Assembly (NCBI GenBank): GCA_022575985.1 | Contig: JAKSXM010000007.1 | Coordinates: 7,008,501 to 7,072,500, forward strand | Direction: 5' to 3' | Length of the DNA stretch: 64,000 nucleotides | From: Anagrus nilaparvatae | Lineage: Eukaryota > Arthropoda > Insecta > Hymenoptera > Mymaridae | Notes under the pieces: generated by a model | What the model saw: only the letters and a program-made list of their open reading frames with translations | Databases searched by the model: none | What the model was told of the DNA's origin: nothing | Made by a program: the position numbers and the translations under genes | In this document: positions 47,601 through 58,700 of the stretch, in pieces | How the letters are laid out: the number at the start of each line of letters is the position of its first letter | Position numbering within the stretch: the stretch's first letter is position 1

Positions 47601-50119
47601 GTGTTACATATATTATGTATTATGGTGATTTAAGCAGCCTAAAATAATATAAAAATATCTTGTTAGTAACTAGTGGTCTGCAAAAATAAACAAAAAAATA
47701 ATTTATTTGTATTATACGAGAGAGTTGTTGCATTTCAAAAATAAAAAAGAATATACTTTTGTAGTTTGTAAACTTACACACTCATAAATGCACATACATT
47801 TGCAAATTTATATATATATAAATATATATATATATTTGCAAATGTATAAAATATATATATTACCTTGTATTATACATAATATAAATAAATAAAAAAAAAA
47901 TTTTATCGAAAGATTACATTATTTTGTAAAAAAAATTAAAGACTTTAGACTTCAGGTCTTATAAAAATTTTTAGACTGATATCATATGGTATTATGTGCA
48001 TATAATATAGATAAAATATGATAATTTTTTTTTTTTTTTTAAATTAAAATATATATAGTAAAATATATTTATTTTAATTGTGTATTATAGTCGCGTTTTT
48101 TTTTTCTTGGATTGAGCAACAGAAAAAAAAAGTCATATTAAAATTTTAAGGGCGCTATGCGCTGATGAAAAGTACTAATTAAATAAAAAAATGCTCATGT
48201 AAATGTAAACTCTTAAGTTTTAAGTATAATTATAAGAAAACAAAAAAAATAGCTCCTATTCAAGTTTAACGGCTTTGTACAATAAAAACTATAATTTAAC
48301 AAAAATCTTTTTCAAAACTTATTTTTTTTCCTATAATATCCAAAATTTATCACTAAATAACAACTTTTTAATCTTTTCTTTTTGAAAAATTAACATTTTA
48401 AATAACTCCATTCAAAGATGTCTGCAAAGACACCAAGATATTTAACAGGTAAAGCTTTGTTTTTTCAGCAGCGAGACGTGGATTGGATATGATGCGAGTG
48501 CGTGCAACGGATCCGCGACCCTGCCCGAAGTGCGGGAAAATCTACCGATCAGCACACACATTGCGTACCCATCTAGAGGATAAGCACACTGTTTGTCCAG
48601 GATATCGTTGTGTTTTATGTGGTACAGTTGCCAAGTCACGAAATTCATTGCATTCGCATATGTCACGCCAACATCGAGGTATCAGCACTAAAGATTTACC
48701 TGTTCTACCTATGCCCAGTCCCTTTGATCCAGAGATGGCATCCCGACTTCTTGCTAAGGCTGGTGTTAAAGTTAGTGCTCAAGAATTAAGAGCTCGGGCA
48801 AGTCCTACTCAAGGTGGGCCTCGTCGTTCAGATTCACGCCTTGAACTTTCTCGAGCCGCACCTTCAGATGCTGGAAGTTCTGATCCTGAAGATCTATCTA
48901 CACCCTTAAGTCTGAGGTAAGTAATAATTGTATATTTTAAAACCATGTTTTAAAAGTTGTATTTAAAACTAGTACCTTTTAACCCTTATTCAAATTTCCC
49001 CCTTTAAATTATAATTTACATATGAATACCTTATGTCACTTTGTATAGACTAGCTAAATAATTAAAGAAAGATTTTTACGTATCAGTGTTTCGTAAAATT
49101 TCCAAACTGTTTTAGCATTTGCTGTTTAACTATTTTATTTATAAATTGGTGCTTTAAAAAAAAATTTTTTTCTTTAGTTTTTACTTTATCCGAATCTTTT
49201 ATAAGAAAAAGAGTTTTCAAGTAAGCTTGAAATATTATGAAGACTTAACTTTTTTTCGTTACACGTGAAGCCCTTTTTTGCACAAGTCAGTACTAGACTT
49301 TTTCGTACGTGTTCTTTTCTTTGTTAAGTTTTTTATTCAATATATTTTTCTTTGTTAAAATCGAAACAATAGAAATCTCCCTTCTTCATATTTCTATTAA
49401 TAACATTAAAACTTGGCTATAAACCTAAAATAAATGCAATTTTATTGTAAATTCACTTGAGTTATAATTAAAAGCTTTTAATAGCACCTGAATTCCATTT
49501 TCAAACAATAAAACATGTATTTAAAACAAACAATAAATTAATGTATATAATTTAAAATAACCGTCATTTTTACGTTAAAAAAAATATTTCCCCGTTTAGT
49601 AGATACGAGCCATCGCCTAATAACAACACTGTGATTAGAGCAGTAGCAGCAAAATCAAATTTAGATAGTAATCAACAACATGGAACTAGAGAACCTCACA
49701 TTGCACCATTTCAACAACATCAACAACTCCAACAGCTTCAACATTTACACCATCAACAGCAACAACCACATGGGGCCAGTGCTACAGGTTCAGCAATAGT
49801 TGATACCTTTTTACAGTTTATTGCTGAAAATTCTGGATTAAATACTGAACAAGCAGTTGCTTATGCAGCTCAAGCAAAATTAGCTCAAATAAGTGCACTT
49901 GATAAATTTGCGGCTCGACAAGGACCACCTAGAGATTATCCTATAATCGGCCGTGATCCCAATACTGAAGATCGGCATCCACCTCCAAATATCCACGATT
50001 CATCAAATCTTGCTGGAGATTCATCTGCCGACGAAGATGATGAAGACGAAGATGACGACGTACATGACGCAGACAACGAAGATGTTAGAAGTGAACCTGA
50101 AACTTTAAAAGCTGAATAG
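41411..50119 (+). CDS. ab: abrupt: BTB/POZ C2H2 zinc-finger transcription factor (canonical form)
   Basis: Join 41411-41617, 41686-42328, 42799-42855, 48469-48916, 49600-50119 gives 1875 nt, 624 aa, every junction GT-AG and in phase. The BTB domain (residues ~12-125) has [40 protein letters not shown] and [15 protein letters not shown], the insect 'ttk-type' BTB. The linker keeps abrupt signatures [11 protein letters not shown] and [18 protein letters not shown]. Two C2H2 fingers follow ([44 protein letters not shown]), then [20 protein letters not shown] and [20 protein letters not shown], close to Drosophila Abrupt. The last exon has a Gln/His-rich region, [20 protein letters not shown] and an acidic tail. 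Abrupt is a nuclear regulator of dendrite shape, motor axon targeting, border-cell migration and ecdysone responses in Drosophila. The start is the first in-frame ATG ([10 protein letters not shown]), preceded by GCC. Three other zinc-finger modules can replace the last two exons. Confidence 0.95.
41686..42328 (+). CDS. ab: abrupt coding exon 2 (BTB second half and linker)
   Basis: Begins [14 protein letters not shown] and completes the BTB fold. It continues into a Ser/Thr-rich linker with a basic patch [21 protein letters not shown], an acidic run (MSENDDDN), a possible SUMO site VKTEPND and [10 protein letters not shown]. Donor CAAG|GTAAAT, phase 1. Confidence 0.95.
42460..42680 (+). repeat. 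Family B palindromic repeat, copy 4, inside an abrupt intron
   Basis: AACTATGTTTTAGAACAAGG ... GACTTTTGCATGC and the inverted GCATACAATTGTATGC ... CCCTTGTTTAATAAATAGCT form the arms. The inner part has CTGCACTCGCTCGCTACGCTC. It sits only ~120 bases before the 57-nt exon. Confidence 0.7.
42799..42855 (+). CDS. ab: abrupt 57-nt microexon (last shared exon)
   Basis: Acceptor TTTTTCAG|GGTTAA, donor TATG|GTGAGT. It codes [19 protein letters not shown], matching the LLPGPSGIN segment that precedes the fingers in Drosophila Abrupt. It enters and leaves in phase 1, so any of the four downstream modules can follow. Confidence 0.92.
43154..43755 (+). CDS. ab: abrupt alternative terminal exon A (two C2H2 fingers)
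   Basis: Acceptor GTTCCAG|GGCGCG, phase 1, terminal stop TGA 43753-43755; predicted full isoform 502 aa. After a Gln-rich stretch come [22 protein letters not shown] and [22 protein letters not shown] (both C-x2-C-x12-H-x4-H), a basic RKRKSYP and a second Gln/His run. The paired-finger layout matches the canonical module, so it is a diverged duplicate with likely different DNA specificity (inference). Confidence 0.85.
43756..46750 (+). other. abrupt region between exon A and exon B
   Basis: Probably the 3' UTR of isoform A, then intron. A let-7 6-mer seed match (TACCTC) lies at 43855-43860. A minisatellite-bearing repeat occupies 45185-45480. No further zinc-finger exon was seen on either strand. 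Confidence 0.6.
45185..45480 (+). repeat. Minisatellite of ~28-bp units (AAATTATTCTAAGTCCCTAA)
   Basis: About eight degenerate units of ATTATTCTAAGTCCCTAAAT, ending in CCCATTTGACCTCCCCCCTC and a TATAAACATGTTCCATGTTA tail. The tail and last units are shared, inverted, with 25672-25835. Confidence 0.75.
46751..47085 (+). CDS. ab: abrupt alternative terminal exon B (two C2H2 fingers)
   Basis: Acceptor GGTTGTAG|GATCTG, phase 1; stop TAA 47083-47085; predicted isoform 413 aa. It codes [20 protein letters not shown], then fingers [22 protein letters not shown] and [22 protein letters not shown], then a His/Asn-rich tail ending PINSPKE. It has markedly higher GC than the surrounding intron, as expected for a constrained exon. 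An inner GCG|GTAAGC at 46954/46955 is a possible donor that keeps phase with exon C. Confidence 0.83.
47111..47442 (+). CDS. ab: abrupt alternative terminal exon C (two C2H2-type fingers)
   Basis: Acceptor GGTGGTTGCAG|ATGATC starts only 25 bases after the stop of exon B, again phase 1; stop TGA 47440-47442; predicted isoform 412 aa. A Gln/His-rich leader is followed by [21 protein letters not shown] (C-x2-C-x12-H-x3-H) and an atypical second finger CPVTCC...HMRIKH (C-x4-C-x12-H-x4-H), ending TLRWTYV. Its acceptor lies inside what would be the 3' UTR of isoform B. Confidence 0.8.
47443..48468 (+). other. abrupt region between exon C and canonical module
   Basis: Likely the 3' UTR of isoform C (AATAAA near 47685), then intron. 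It includes TA-rich palindromic repeats at about 47810-47870. No coding sequence recognised. Confidence 0.6.
48469..48916 (+). CDS. ab: abrupt canonical zinc-finger exon D1
   Basis: Acceptor TTTTTTCAG|CAGCGA, phase 1. It codes [20 protein letters not shown] and the two canonical fingers, then the [15 protein letters not shown] block, near-identical to Drosophila Abrupt. Donor TGAG|GTAAGT, phase 2, to 49600. Confidence 0.95.
49600..50119 (+). CDS. ab: abrupt terminal exon D2
   Basis: Acceptor CCGTTTAG|TAGATA gives SLSRYEPSP, matching the 'LSRYHE' of Drosophila Abrupt; using the next AG (49602) would drop one residue. It codes a Gln/His-rich stretch, [40 protein letters not shown] and an acidic tail ([10 protein letters not shown]), ending TLKAE-stop (TAG). 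An AATAAA lies at 50154-50159. Confidence 0.92.
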
Positions 50120-51816
50120 CCATATATTTACATGAGTCCGCCCATATTTTCCAAATAAAATCTATAATTTCATAACGTTTGGGGCGCTTATGTTATGAAA
50201 CTACTAAAGATTGATATTGGTATACATAAGTAATTTTTATATTGTAAAATGTTTTTTTTTTTTTTTGCTAATAAGTTTCTATAATGCTTTTCACAAATGA
50301 GTAACATGTACATACATTGGGGTGAATTGAAAATACTTTATTTCCAAAAATTTGATAAAAAGTGAAATTTATGCTTATCTGCAAAAGCATAAAATGCTTT
50401 TCTGATAAGCAAAATTAAATGACATAGTAAATAAGAAAATGTTTCAAGAGGCAAACTTAATAAACTAAAATTTCAAAATTAAAAGCCTCCGAAAACTTAA
50501 CCCAGTGTTAATCTAGTAAAAAAAAATTTTCACTTTTTATCACCATAAATAAGCACTTAATGAAATAAATATTTTTAATTGAAAACCCCTTGATATTTTA
50601 CAAAAATGTGTGTACATGTAAAGTATAAATGTGTTTTTTTTTATGTGTGAATGGTTGTGTAAAATATATGAACAAAAAACTACTAATTCTAATTAAAAAT
50701 ATATTTAATAATGTTGAAAAAAGAAAAATTTTTTAAAAGAATAGCAGTTCCTAATAATATTTGCGATAAAAAATTTTATAAAAAAAAAACGAGCAAGAAA
50801 AAAGTCAATAGTAAGAATGAAAATAATGACTTGAATATAAATCCAAAAAAAAATTTAGGTATTAATTACCTAATCTTTGATTTTAAAAACCGCGTTTTGA
50901 AATAAATCGTGATGAAATGATAAGAAAATGCATTTTTTTAAAAATGAATTATATTTTTTAATTCAGGGTACAAAAATGAATAAAAACAAATCACATCTTG
51001 CCTTCTCTAAAAAGCTCTCTACTACTACTAATATTAAAATAAAAATGTTATAATTATTAGATATAAATTAAACTATTTAATATTTTAAAAAGAAATACTT
51101 AAAAACATATTTTTAAAACAATAGTACAAAATATATTATTATTTACTACTTACTTAACCGAAATCATCATTTTGATTCTACAAAAAAAACGTGATTGATA
51201 ATAAAAAATTGACAGAATATTTTCAATAATGCATAATAAAATATTAGGAAATAATTTTTCAACAAACTTATATATATATATTTTTCAGCGCCTTTATCGT
51301 ACAATTAATAAAGAAAATATATATATATATATCATATTTTTAATAAAATACTTTGGAACGAAATAAAAAAGACATACATTTTTTATAAGCTATTTAAATG
51401 GCCTGATAAAACGAAACTTAAAAATAATATATATTCTTGTAAATATTTTGTAAATAATAATATATATTTAATTATTAATTTTTAAAAGAAAATATTGATA
51501 ATCAAAAGTAATGAGTCAGCCATGTTCTTATTTTTTTTAAAAACGCGCAAATTATTAACAAACAATAAAAAATGTATTTTTTTTTATTTTTAAATAATAC
51601 TTACTTAATGGTAAATAGAAAGTATGTTTGAATTGGTTTTATAGATTTTACTACTTTTTGTGATTTCAGGTTATTGTTAGAATTGAGAAATTTAAAAAAA
51701 ATTGATTTGCTTGGTGATTTTAATAACAATTCAAGCAGAGTAACCAAACAGTATAAATGTTGACGCCACAAAAGTTGCAATTTCTAATTAAATATAAAAA
51801 ATTTAATTTGAAAATT

Positions 51817-51886
51817 TCCCCAGGGGACAAAATTTTGTGTGTGACCACTGATCATACATGACAAACACAAAATTTGTTCCCCCAGG
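51817..51886. repeat. 70-bp hairpin downstream of abrupt
   Basis: CCCCAGGGGACAAAATTTTG pairs with CAAAATTTGTTCCCCCAGGG, continuing with TGTGTG / CAAACA. The loop is about 20 bases with GACCACTGATCATACA. Confidence 0.55.
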
Positions 51887-52647
51887 GATTTATTTTAAAA
51901 AATTCAAAATATTCTCCAGAAAATTATTTTGCAATAATTAAAACTTAAATAAATTTCAAAAATTATTTCTTCAAATTTTTAGCCCCAGATTAATATTCTT
52001 AATCATAAAAAGTAGTAACAGTGTTCAATAAACTCATACTTAAATAACTCACACAGAATAACTTCCTTATTTTTCATATAATATATTTATACAACAAAAA
52101 ACTGCGATCTCAAAACCTATAATAAAACCTAAAAAATAGTTCGCAATAGTCATTTTCATTTTACTTAAAAAACTAATCAACAGTATTTGCAATAGTTATT
52201 ATTTACACTAAAAAACTTAATCAACGAAAAAATACAACAAAAAAAACACTTAACAAAAAAGTAATAGTATTAAATAATATACTTAATATATAAATATATA
52301 TAATATGCATATTTATTATTATTAACTTAAAAAATATAATATACTCAGGAAAAAAAACAATTTTATAAAATAAGTTATACATTTTTTTTGGACATTAAAA
52401 ATATCAATAATTTTTGTCCAAAATAATTTATTTTTACTTAATTAATTATAAGCTAATATTATATATATTATTTTTCAAATGCAAAATAAAGGTAACAAAA
52501 TATAGTCCATTTTTACAGTAGTCTTCGTCAATTATATATTAAAAGACGTTAAAAGTCACAATTTTTTTTTGTCAATAATCTTAAATATATTTGTGTTATA
52601 TATATATTGTTTTTTTTACTGCTGCAGGCGACAGTTTTAACATAATG

Positions 52648-52679
52648 CAAAATAATAATAATAATAATAATAATAATAC
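52648..52679. repeat. (AAT)n microsatellite
   Basis: About ten consecutive AAT units. Confidence 0.9.
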
Positions 52680-52725
52680 GTTTTTTATATATATAATTTG
52701 ACAAAATAATAATACACACCAATAG

Positions 52726-52732
52726 CTACCTC
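52726..52732 (+). promoter_or_regulatory. Candidate let-7 target site in abrupt 3' region
   Basis: CTACCTC is complementary to let-7 positions 2-8. Drosophila abrupt is a known let-7 target through its 3' UTR. The site is 2.6 kb past the stop codon and counts only if the 3' UTR is that long. Confidence 0.3.
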
Positions 52733-55700
52733 CAAGTTATAATAATTACAATATTTTTTAAAACAAATGAAAGAAATATATATATGTAGAGTTTTAAATA
52801 AAATATTTATATGCATATATATATATATATAGATAATATTAACTTATTTTTACAGTATCACTGTTCGACTCTAGAATTTTGTATGTTTCATACAAAATTT
52901 TAGATTATCATTTTTTTAAAAGTCAATCAAGATTAAATACATTATTTACATTATTTAACTTTTACAACAAAAAAAATTGATACTTAATTTAAGTTTTTAA
53001 ATAAAATAGTCGTTATTTATTTAGTTTATTTTCAAACAGTAATTTTTGCCCATGACATTATTAAAAAAGACTAAAAAGATTTTTAATACACTGCCATAAT
53101 AAATGCCAATATTTTTGAAATTTTGTAAAATAAAAATATATAAATAATGCATTTTTGTGACTTTTTAAAGTATTTTCTTGAATGCGTGCCTTGTTAAATA
53201 AAAAAAGTTTTATAATCTAGAGCATGCATGAAAAAATTTCATTTTGCGTTTAATTTTTAAGGTATAATTCAAAAAATCTCAATTTTTTCTTGCTTTGCTT
53301 AATTTTTTTCTTCTAAATTATTTTAATTATTAGGTTATACTATTTTTAAGTAAAATTAAATAAAAAAAATTGACAAAAAAGTAAGATAAAAAATATCTGA
53401 ATCAAAAAAGTTTTATCAAATGTGCAATTTTATGTAAGAAAAATTTAATACATTGTACTCTAATTCTAAAAAAATAAACAAAAACGAAGGTACAGATCTC
53501 GAATTAAATGCCATATAAAAAAATGATTAAAAATCAAATGTGCTATAGAAAATTTTTTTTATGGTAATTTTTTCAAAAAAATATGAAATTTTTAAGGTGC
53601 TTTTTTAAATTTAATTACTTAATTTATGTTTTTAGTTACTTTTCGTGCTTCCTTTTTTTTTAATTTTTAATTATAAGTAATTAACAGCTTAAGGAACGCA
53701 CTAAAAAATTCTCAAAAAGTATACCAATTGTGAGATTAAAAACAGAAGAAGAAAAAAAATTATACATGACATAAAGTGATAAAAAATATTTTTTTTAGAA
53801 AAGATAGAAAAAGAAGAAAAAATTTTCTTTTAGTTAATATTTTTATTTTTTAATTCTAAGTAAATTTTAAGGCTTTGAAAAAAATCGTTTTTAAAACGTT
53901 TATTTTTATTTTTTTGCAAAAAAAATTTTCTTTTTTTTATTTGATTTTAGTTTAAAAATGCTTGAAAATTTAATTTTAGATTTAATTTTTTTTCTTAAAA
54001 ATAAATCTTGTACTATAAAAGAAAGACAGAAATTGACATAATTTATATTTTTAATTTAAGAAAAAAAAATTTTTTTTAGAAAAAATGTTAATTTTTATTT
54101 TTCAACACTTTAAAAGTGTTTTAATAAAAAGAGACTAACGCTTTAGTATTTATGAAAAAAAATGTAAGTTTAATTTATTTATAAGCAAAAGTTTAGTTAA
54201 AAAAATTACTTCATAAAGAAACCCATTTTTTAATTCATTTCTATATGAAAATTGCAATCACTTTATGTAAATAAATAAGAGTAAAAAATTTGTTTAATCA
54301 TTTAACATACGTGAGAGAGAAAAAAAATTATTATCCGTTTTTTTTTCACTATTGTTTATTTGTTTATTATTATATCGTTCTTCGCGTACGTGCTATGTTA
54401 AGAAATTTATGTATGTTCTTTATTATAGTTTCTGCCATTTTATTATTATTGTATAAGCTATTAAACTTGCGACTAAAAAGAAAAAAAATTCAATAAAGAT
54501 GTTTAAAAAAATATATCAGTTCTTTTTATTTTTCATATATTTTTGTAAATTTCTAAATATTTTGTCTAAAAGAAAAAAGTGAAGTTGTTCAATGATTCCA
54601 GAAAAGATTCATGCTTAAAAAAGTTGGTTTTTCAGAAGAAGAGGATTCTGCAAATTAAAGATTGGTATGTAAATAATCTTCAATTAAGAGAGGGCTGAAT
54701 TTTGAACTGTAGAGTGCAAGAATTCACCAGAAAAAAATATATTATAAAAACTTACTATCATACTTACCATTCTTTAATAAAATCAAATAAAAGAAGAACA
54801 ATTAAAAGGAGATGATAAGGTAAAAATTGTTTTCCTTTTGTATCTAAATTCCAAATCAAAATTAACTCTCTTAGGCCTCTAGCCTCAGAGATTTAAATCA
54901 TTTGCACAAAAAAATTTATATTTAAGATCTTAACTGCGTCTACCAAACAGACTATAGTAAACTATAACTTATTAACACATAATCCATCAAAATATTCAAA
55001 ATTGAAATAATTAACATCGTCATCAAAATCGTAAAGATTAATTCAAATTTATATAAGAGTCCATTTACAAAATAATTTGCCAACAAAATTAAATACTAAT
55101 ATATATTCATGTATACTATAAGAAAGAAATATTTAAAATTATCAGTGGTTCACGGCTTATTTATAGTATTAAGAACTCATTTCTCTTTCGAGAAAAAAAT
55201 TAAAATGACTATTTCAAGATTATAAAGCTTTTTGATTTATACGAAAATTATATTAATAAATATTAATTCTGAATGTTAACTTTATTATTATTAATTTTAT
55301 GAAACAAAATTTTTTTGCAAATAAATATTGCTAAATTAACTAAAAATTTATTTATTAACTAAAAAACTAAATTACAAGTTATAGAAAAATTCTTTTTCTA
55401 TATTAATTAGGTAAGTTACTCTTAATGAATATTTATATTTTTACTATGCGCTCAACCGTTAAACATGAAAGTATAGGGTAATTGTATAATTATTCAAGTA
55501 AATCGTTGCAAATAAAGAAACAGTTTACATAACAGCTTTTATAAAATCATCATACCGTAAGATACAGTGACATTTATTAAAAGGGGAGAATAAGTTTAGT
55601 ATGTAGGTTTTATTTGCCAAAAAGGTGGATAAGATACTGAAGAAACGCTTCATACTATAAAAACTGGATCATTTCTATCATTTATCTTTGTAGACTATTT

Positions 55701-58700
55701 AATTGAATAAATGAATTTATTCGCAAACTAGTTTTAACTTTATGTATAGTACTTAAGTTAAGCATTCGAAATTTTCTGTTTTAATAATTGTAAATACCTC
55801 AATCTTTGCTAAAGAATTCATTAAATTTTTAGGGTAAGTTAACTCTTTACCTCCCCTGGGGTCCACATAGAGACATCAAGATCAAGGTTTAAAATAATAA
55901 ATTTAGAATGTAGAAAAAATAATACCTGGCTGTTTTCTGTATTTCAATGCTTATTATATTGCAATGTCAAATATATCAGTTTATAGATGTGATTTTGTTA
56001 TAAAATAATTTTTATTATCTGAACAAACTTGATGTCACCCACTCTCGTGGTTTCTAACAAGTTAAGGATATAAAAACAGTCAAAATGTATTATTAATATT
56101 TAAAGTTTAATAAATAGCGATAAAATTGCACTACCAAAAAAGTGTCAGCGTGTGAGTATTGCAGTTAAATTTTTGTTCGCAGGTAGAGAACTAAAATATA
56201 TAGATTATAATATATAGAGTATTATCACATTCGAACCCTAGTTTTTTAACCACGGGTTCTGGAAAAAGTAATGGATCAACGAAGTTGGAAGACTTTTTTC
56301 AACAAAAAAATATTGATAGTATGACAACTCAGAATAGCCTTAATTAGCAAAAAGATAATTGGTTTTAATTTGATATTCTTCAATGTCTGTGGGTTCTGGA
56401 TTTATATTTTTATATAAACATCTCCTGGCTTTAGATCTCTAATGAGTGCACATATATATTTTACCAAACTCATACCCAAAGATTATATTTATTATTATTT
56501 TTATTCGTTATATTTATTCACATTTATTATTTTTATATTATATTTACTTATTTAATTTTATAATTAATACCACTTTCACGCATGTGAATACAGTTTTTAG
56601 ATTTAAAATATATTTATATATAATCAAAATAAGCATATATTTAACTAATTGACTGTAATAATATTATATATTATCAGTATTATATTATATATCATATTCA
56701 AAATTTTAATTTTAATTCGTATCATATTATATATAAAAATTGTGAAAGACTGCTATGTTCAATATAATCTATTTAGTATTTTGTTTAAAACAAATAAAGA
56801 ACATCTATGTATCTATCTATCTGTCTATCTATTTTGGGCCATTTAAACCGTTTATCTGCGTCTTTATTTTTAAAAAATGTTTAAATGGTATGTAGGCCTG
56901 GATAAAAATTGAGACTTAAACCAGCTTAAACGTACCGACACACCCCTTTAGAATCCAGATACCAAAAATTTTTTTTTTAATTTCTTATATCTTAATCGGC
57001 TTAAGAACTTGGTGCCGAGACGGTAAGTTTGATTTGGGCCCAGATTGCCGAGTTGGTAGTTTTTTTAATCCTCAAGTGCCGAGTTGGTATTCCCCCACCA
57101 AAAAATCCTTAAAGTAAATCGAGTATTTTTTGGCTCAATATATCTATGTCTAGGTTATTTCAAAGTATCATACTTTCAATTTCTTTTTTGTCAAAAATTG
57201 ACCACATTTTATTGACTCATAGATTTTTTCAGAATCTGATGCCAAATAAATTAAGAAATTTAGAAGTCGAGTTGTTTACATTTTAACTATCTGAAGAAAA
57301 ATTCTATTATCACACTCAGATAAAGATACCGCATAAACGTATATAGTTATAAAATTAAACTTTTTTATCAACGCAGTAATAAAAAATTATTAGTATAATT
57401 AGTATCAAATGATTTTTGAGTAATTTTTTTAAAATATTTTCAGAACTTGGAACCTGAAACTTAGATCATTTTAGATCTATCGGATATCTAGGAAACCAAA
57501 AAGCGTCCGTTTTATTTTATAATAAAATACGAATTTTTTAATTCAAGCAAAAAATGTATGAGATTTAATTGGATTTAACAATAATTAAAAATATTTTTTT
57601 GAGTGAATATTGTTGCCTTTCTAATGCCCAATGTTCCAAATCGATGTAGATTGGCAGATTAAAAAAACCTTTTTCCCAAAAAATATTTATTGCTGTAGAT
57701 TTATAAGGTATTTCAATACAATATACTTGCAAGAATATAAAAGATTCCAGGTTAAAATTTTAAAATAAAATGAAAATTTCTTTTATTGTAGAACTGATAA
57801 CTTATTTATTATAATTTTTATGTTCTTACAATAAATATATAATTCATTAAAGTATCATAAATAATGGAATTTGTATTTTTTTTTTTACAAAGTTTTTTTT
57901 ATAGTTATTATTAAGTGTCCATATTTACTGCTTGTTTGTTAAATTTTACAAATGTTATTAAGATTGATCCAATATTTAATTTAAAATAGTCTTATTGATC
58001 AATATTTATAATTAAAAAAATTAAAATGTAAAATCTTCAGAAAAAAACACAGAATTTTTTAGTAAATAAAAAAGCAAAACTTTATATATAAATTATTTAT
58101 ATAGAGAATTTTTAATATTATTTATTTAATATTTTATTTCACACAACTATATTTAACACTTAAATCGCAAATTTGCCTTTTTTTAGTTATTATTTTATAT
58201 TTAATTTTATTATTTTCGTTCAACTATCAGTCAATATATTTAAGAACAGCCAAAAAAAAATAAAAAAAATTTTTGCAATATTTTAAATTGTCAGGCTTCT
58301 ATGGTCAGGCTAAATGTCTAAGTATTTTAAAGATTCATTTATTTTTTCATCTGATTTTTTAGGGACTCATCAGATGATAAATTGCAGTTATTATTATTAT
58401 TGTGAAATATTTAGAGACCAAAAAATGTGCTGAATTTTTTTTTTTATTTAAAAATAATTTTATGTAAAAATTGAACTTTTTTTAAATCTACATTTTTTTA
58501 AAAAGATGATATTTTATATTTTTAGTTTGTTGGCATTGCTATGTGTGCTCCCATATTTTAAATAATTAATTTTTTTTGTTGGTAATTAGTACAATTATAC
58601 AATTACATAGATTCTATTTGTTTTTTTTTAATATCATTAGAGTATAGCTAAAAATTATTTCATATTTTATAATTTACAGTGCCAGAAAAGAATTTTTTAG

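Noticed and set aside
50711..50905. 64-aa Lys/Asn-rich frame starting at an ATG
   Set aside because: A-rich low-complexity translation in the abrupt 3' region; no homology.
57046..57089. Possible tRNA because of GCCGAGTTGGTA
   Set aside because: No B-box (GGTTCGAANCC), no acceptor stem pairing and no anticodon arm could be laid out.
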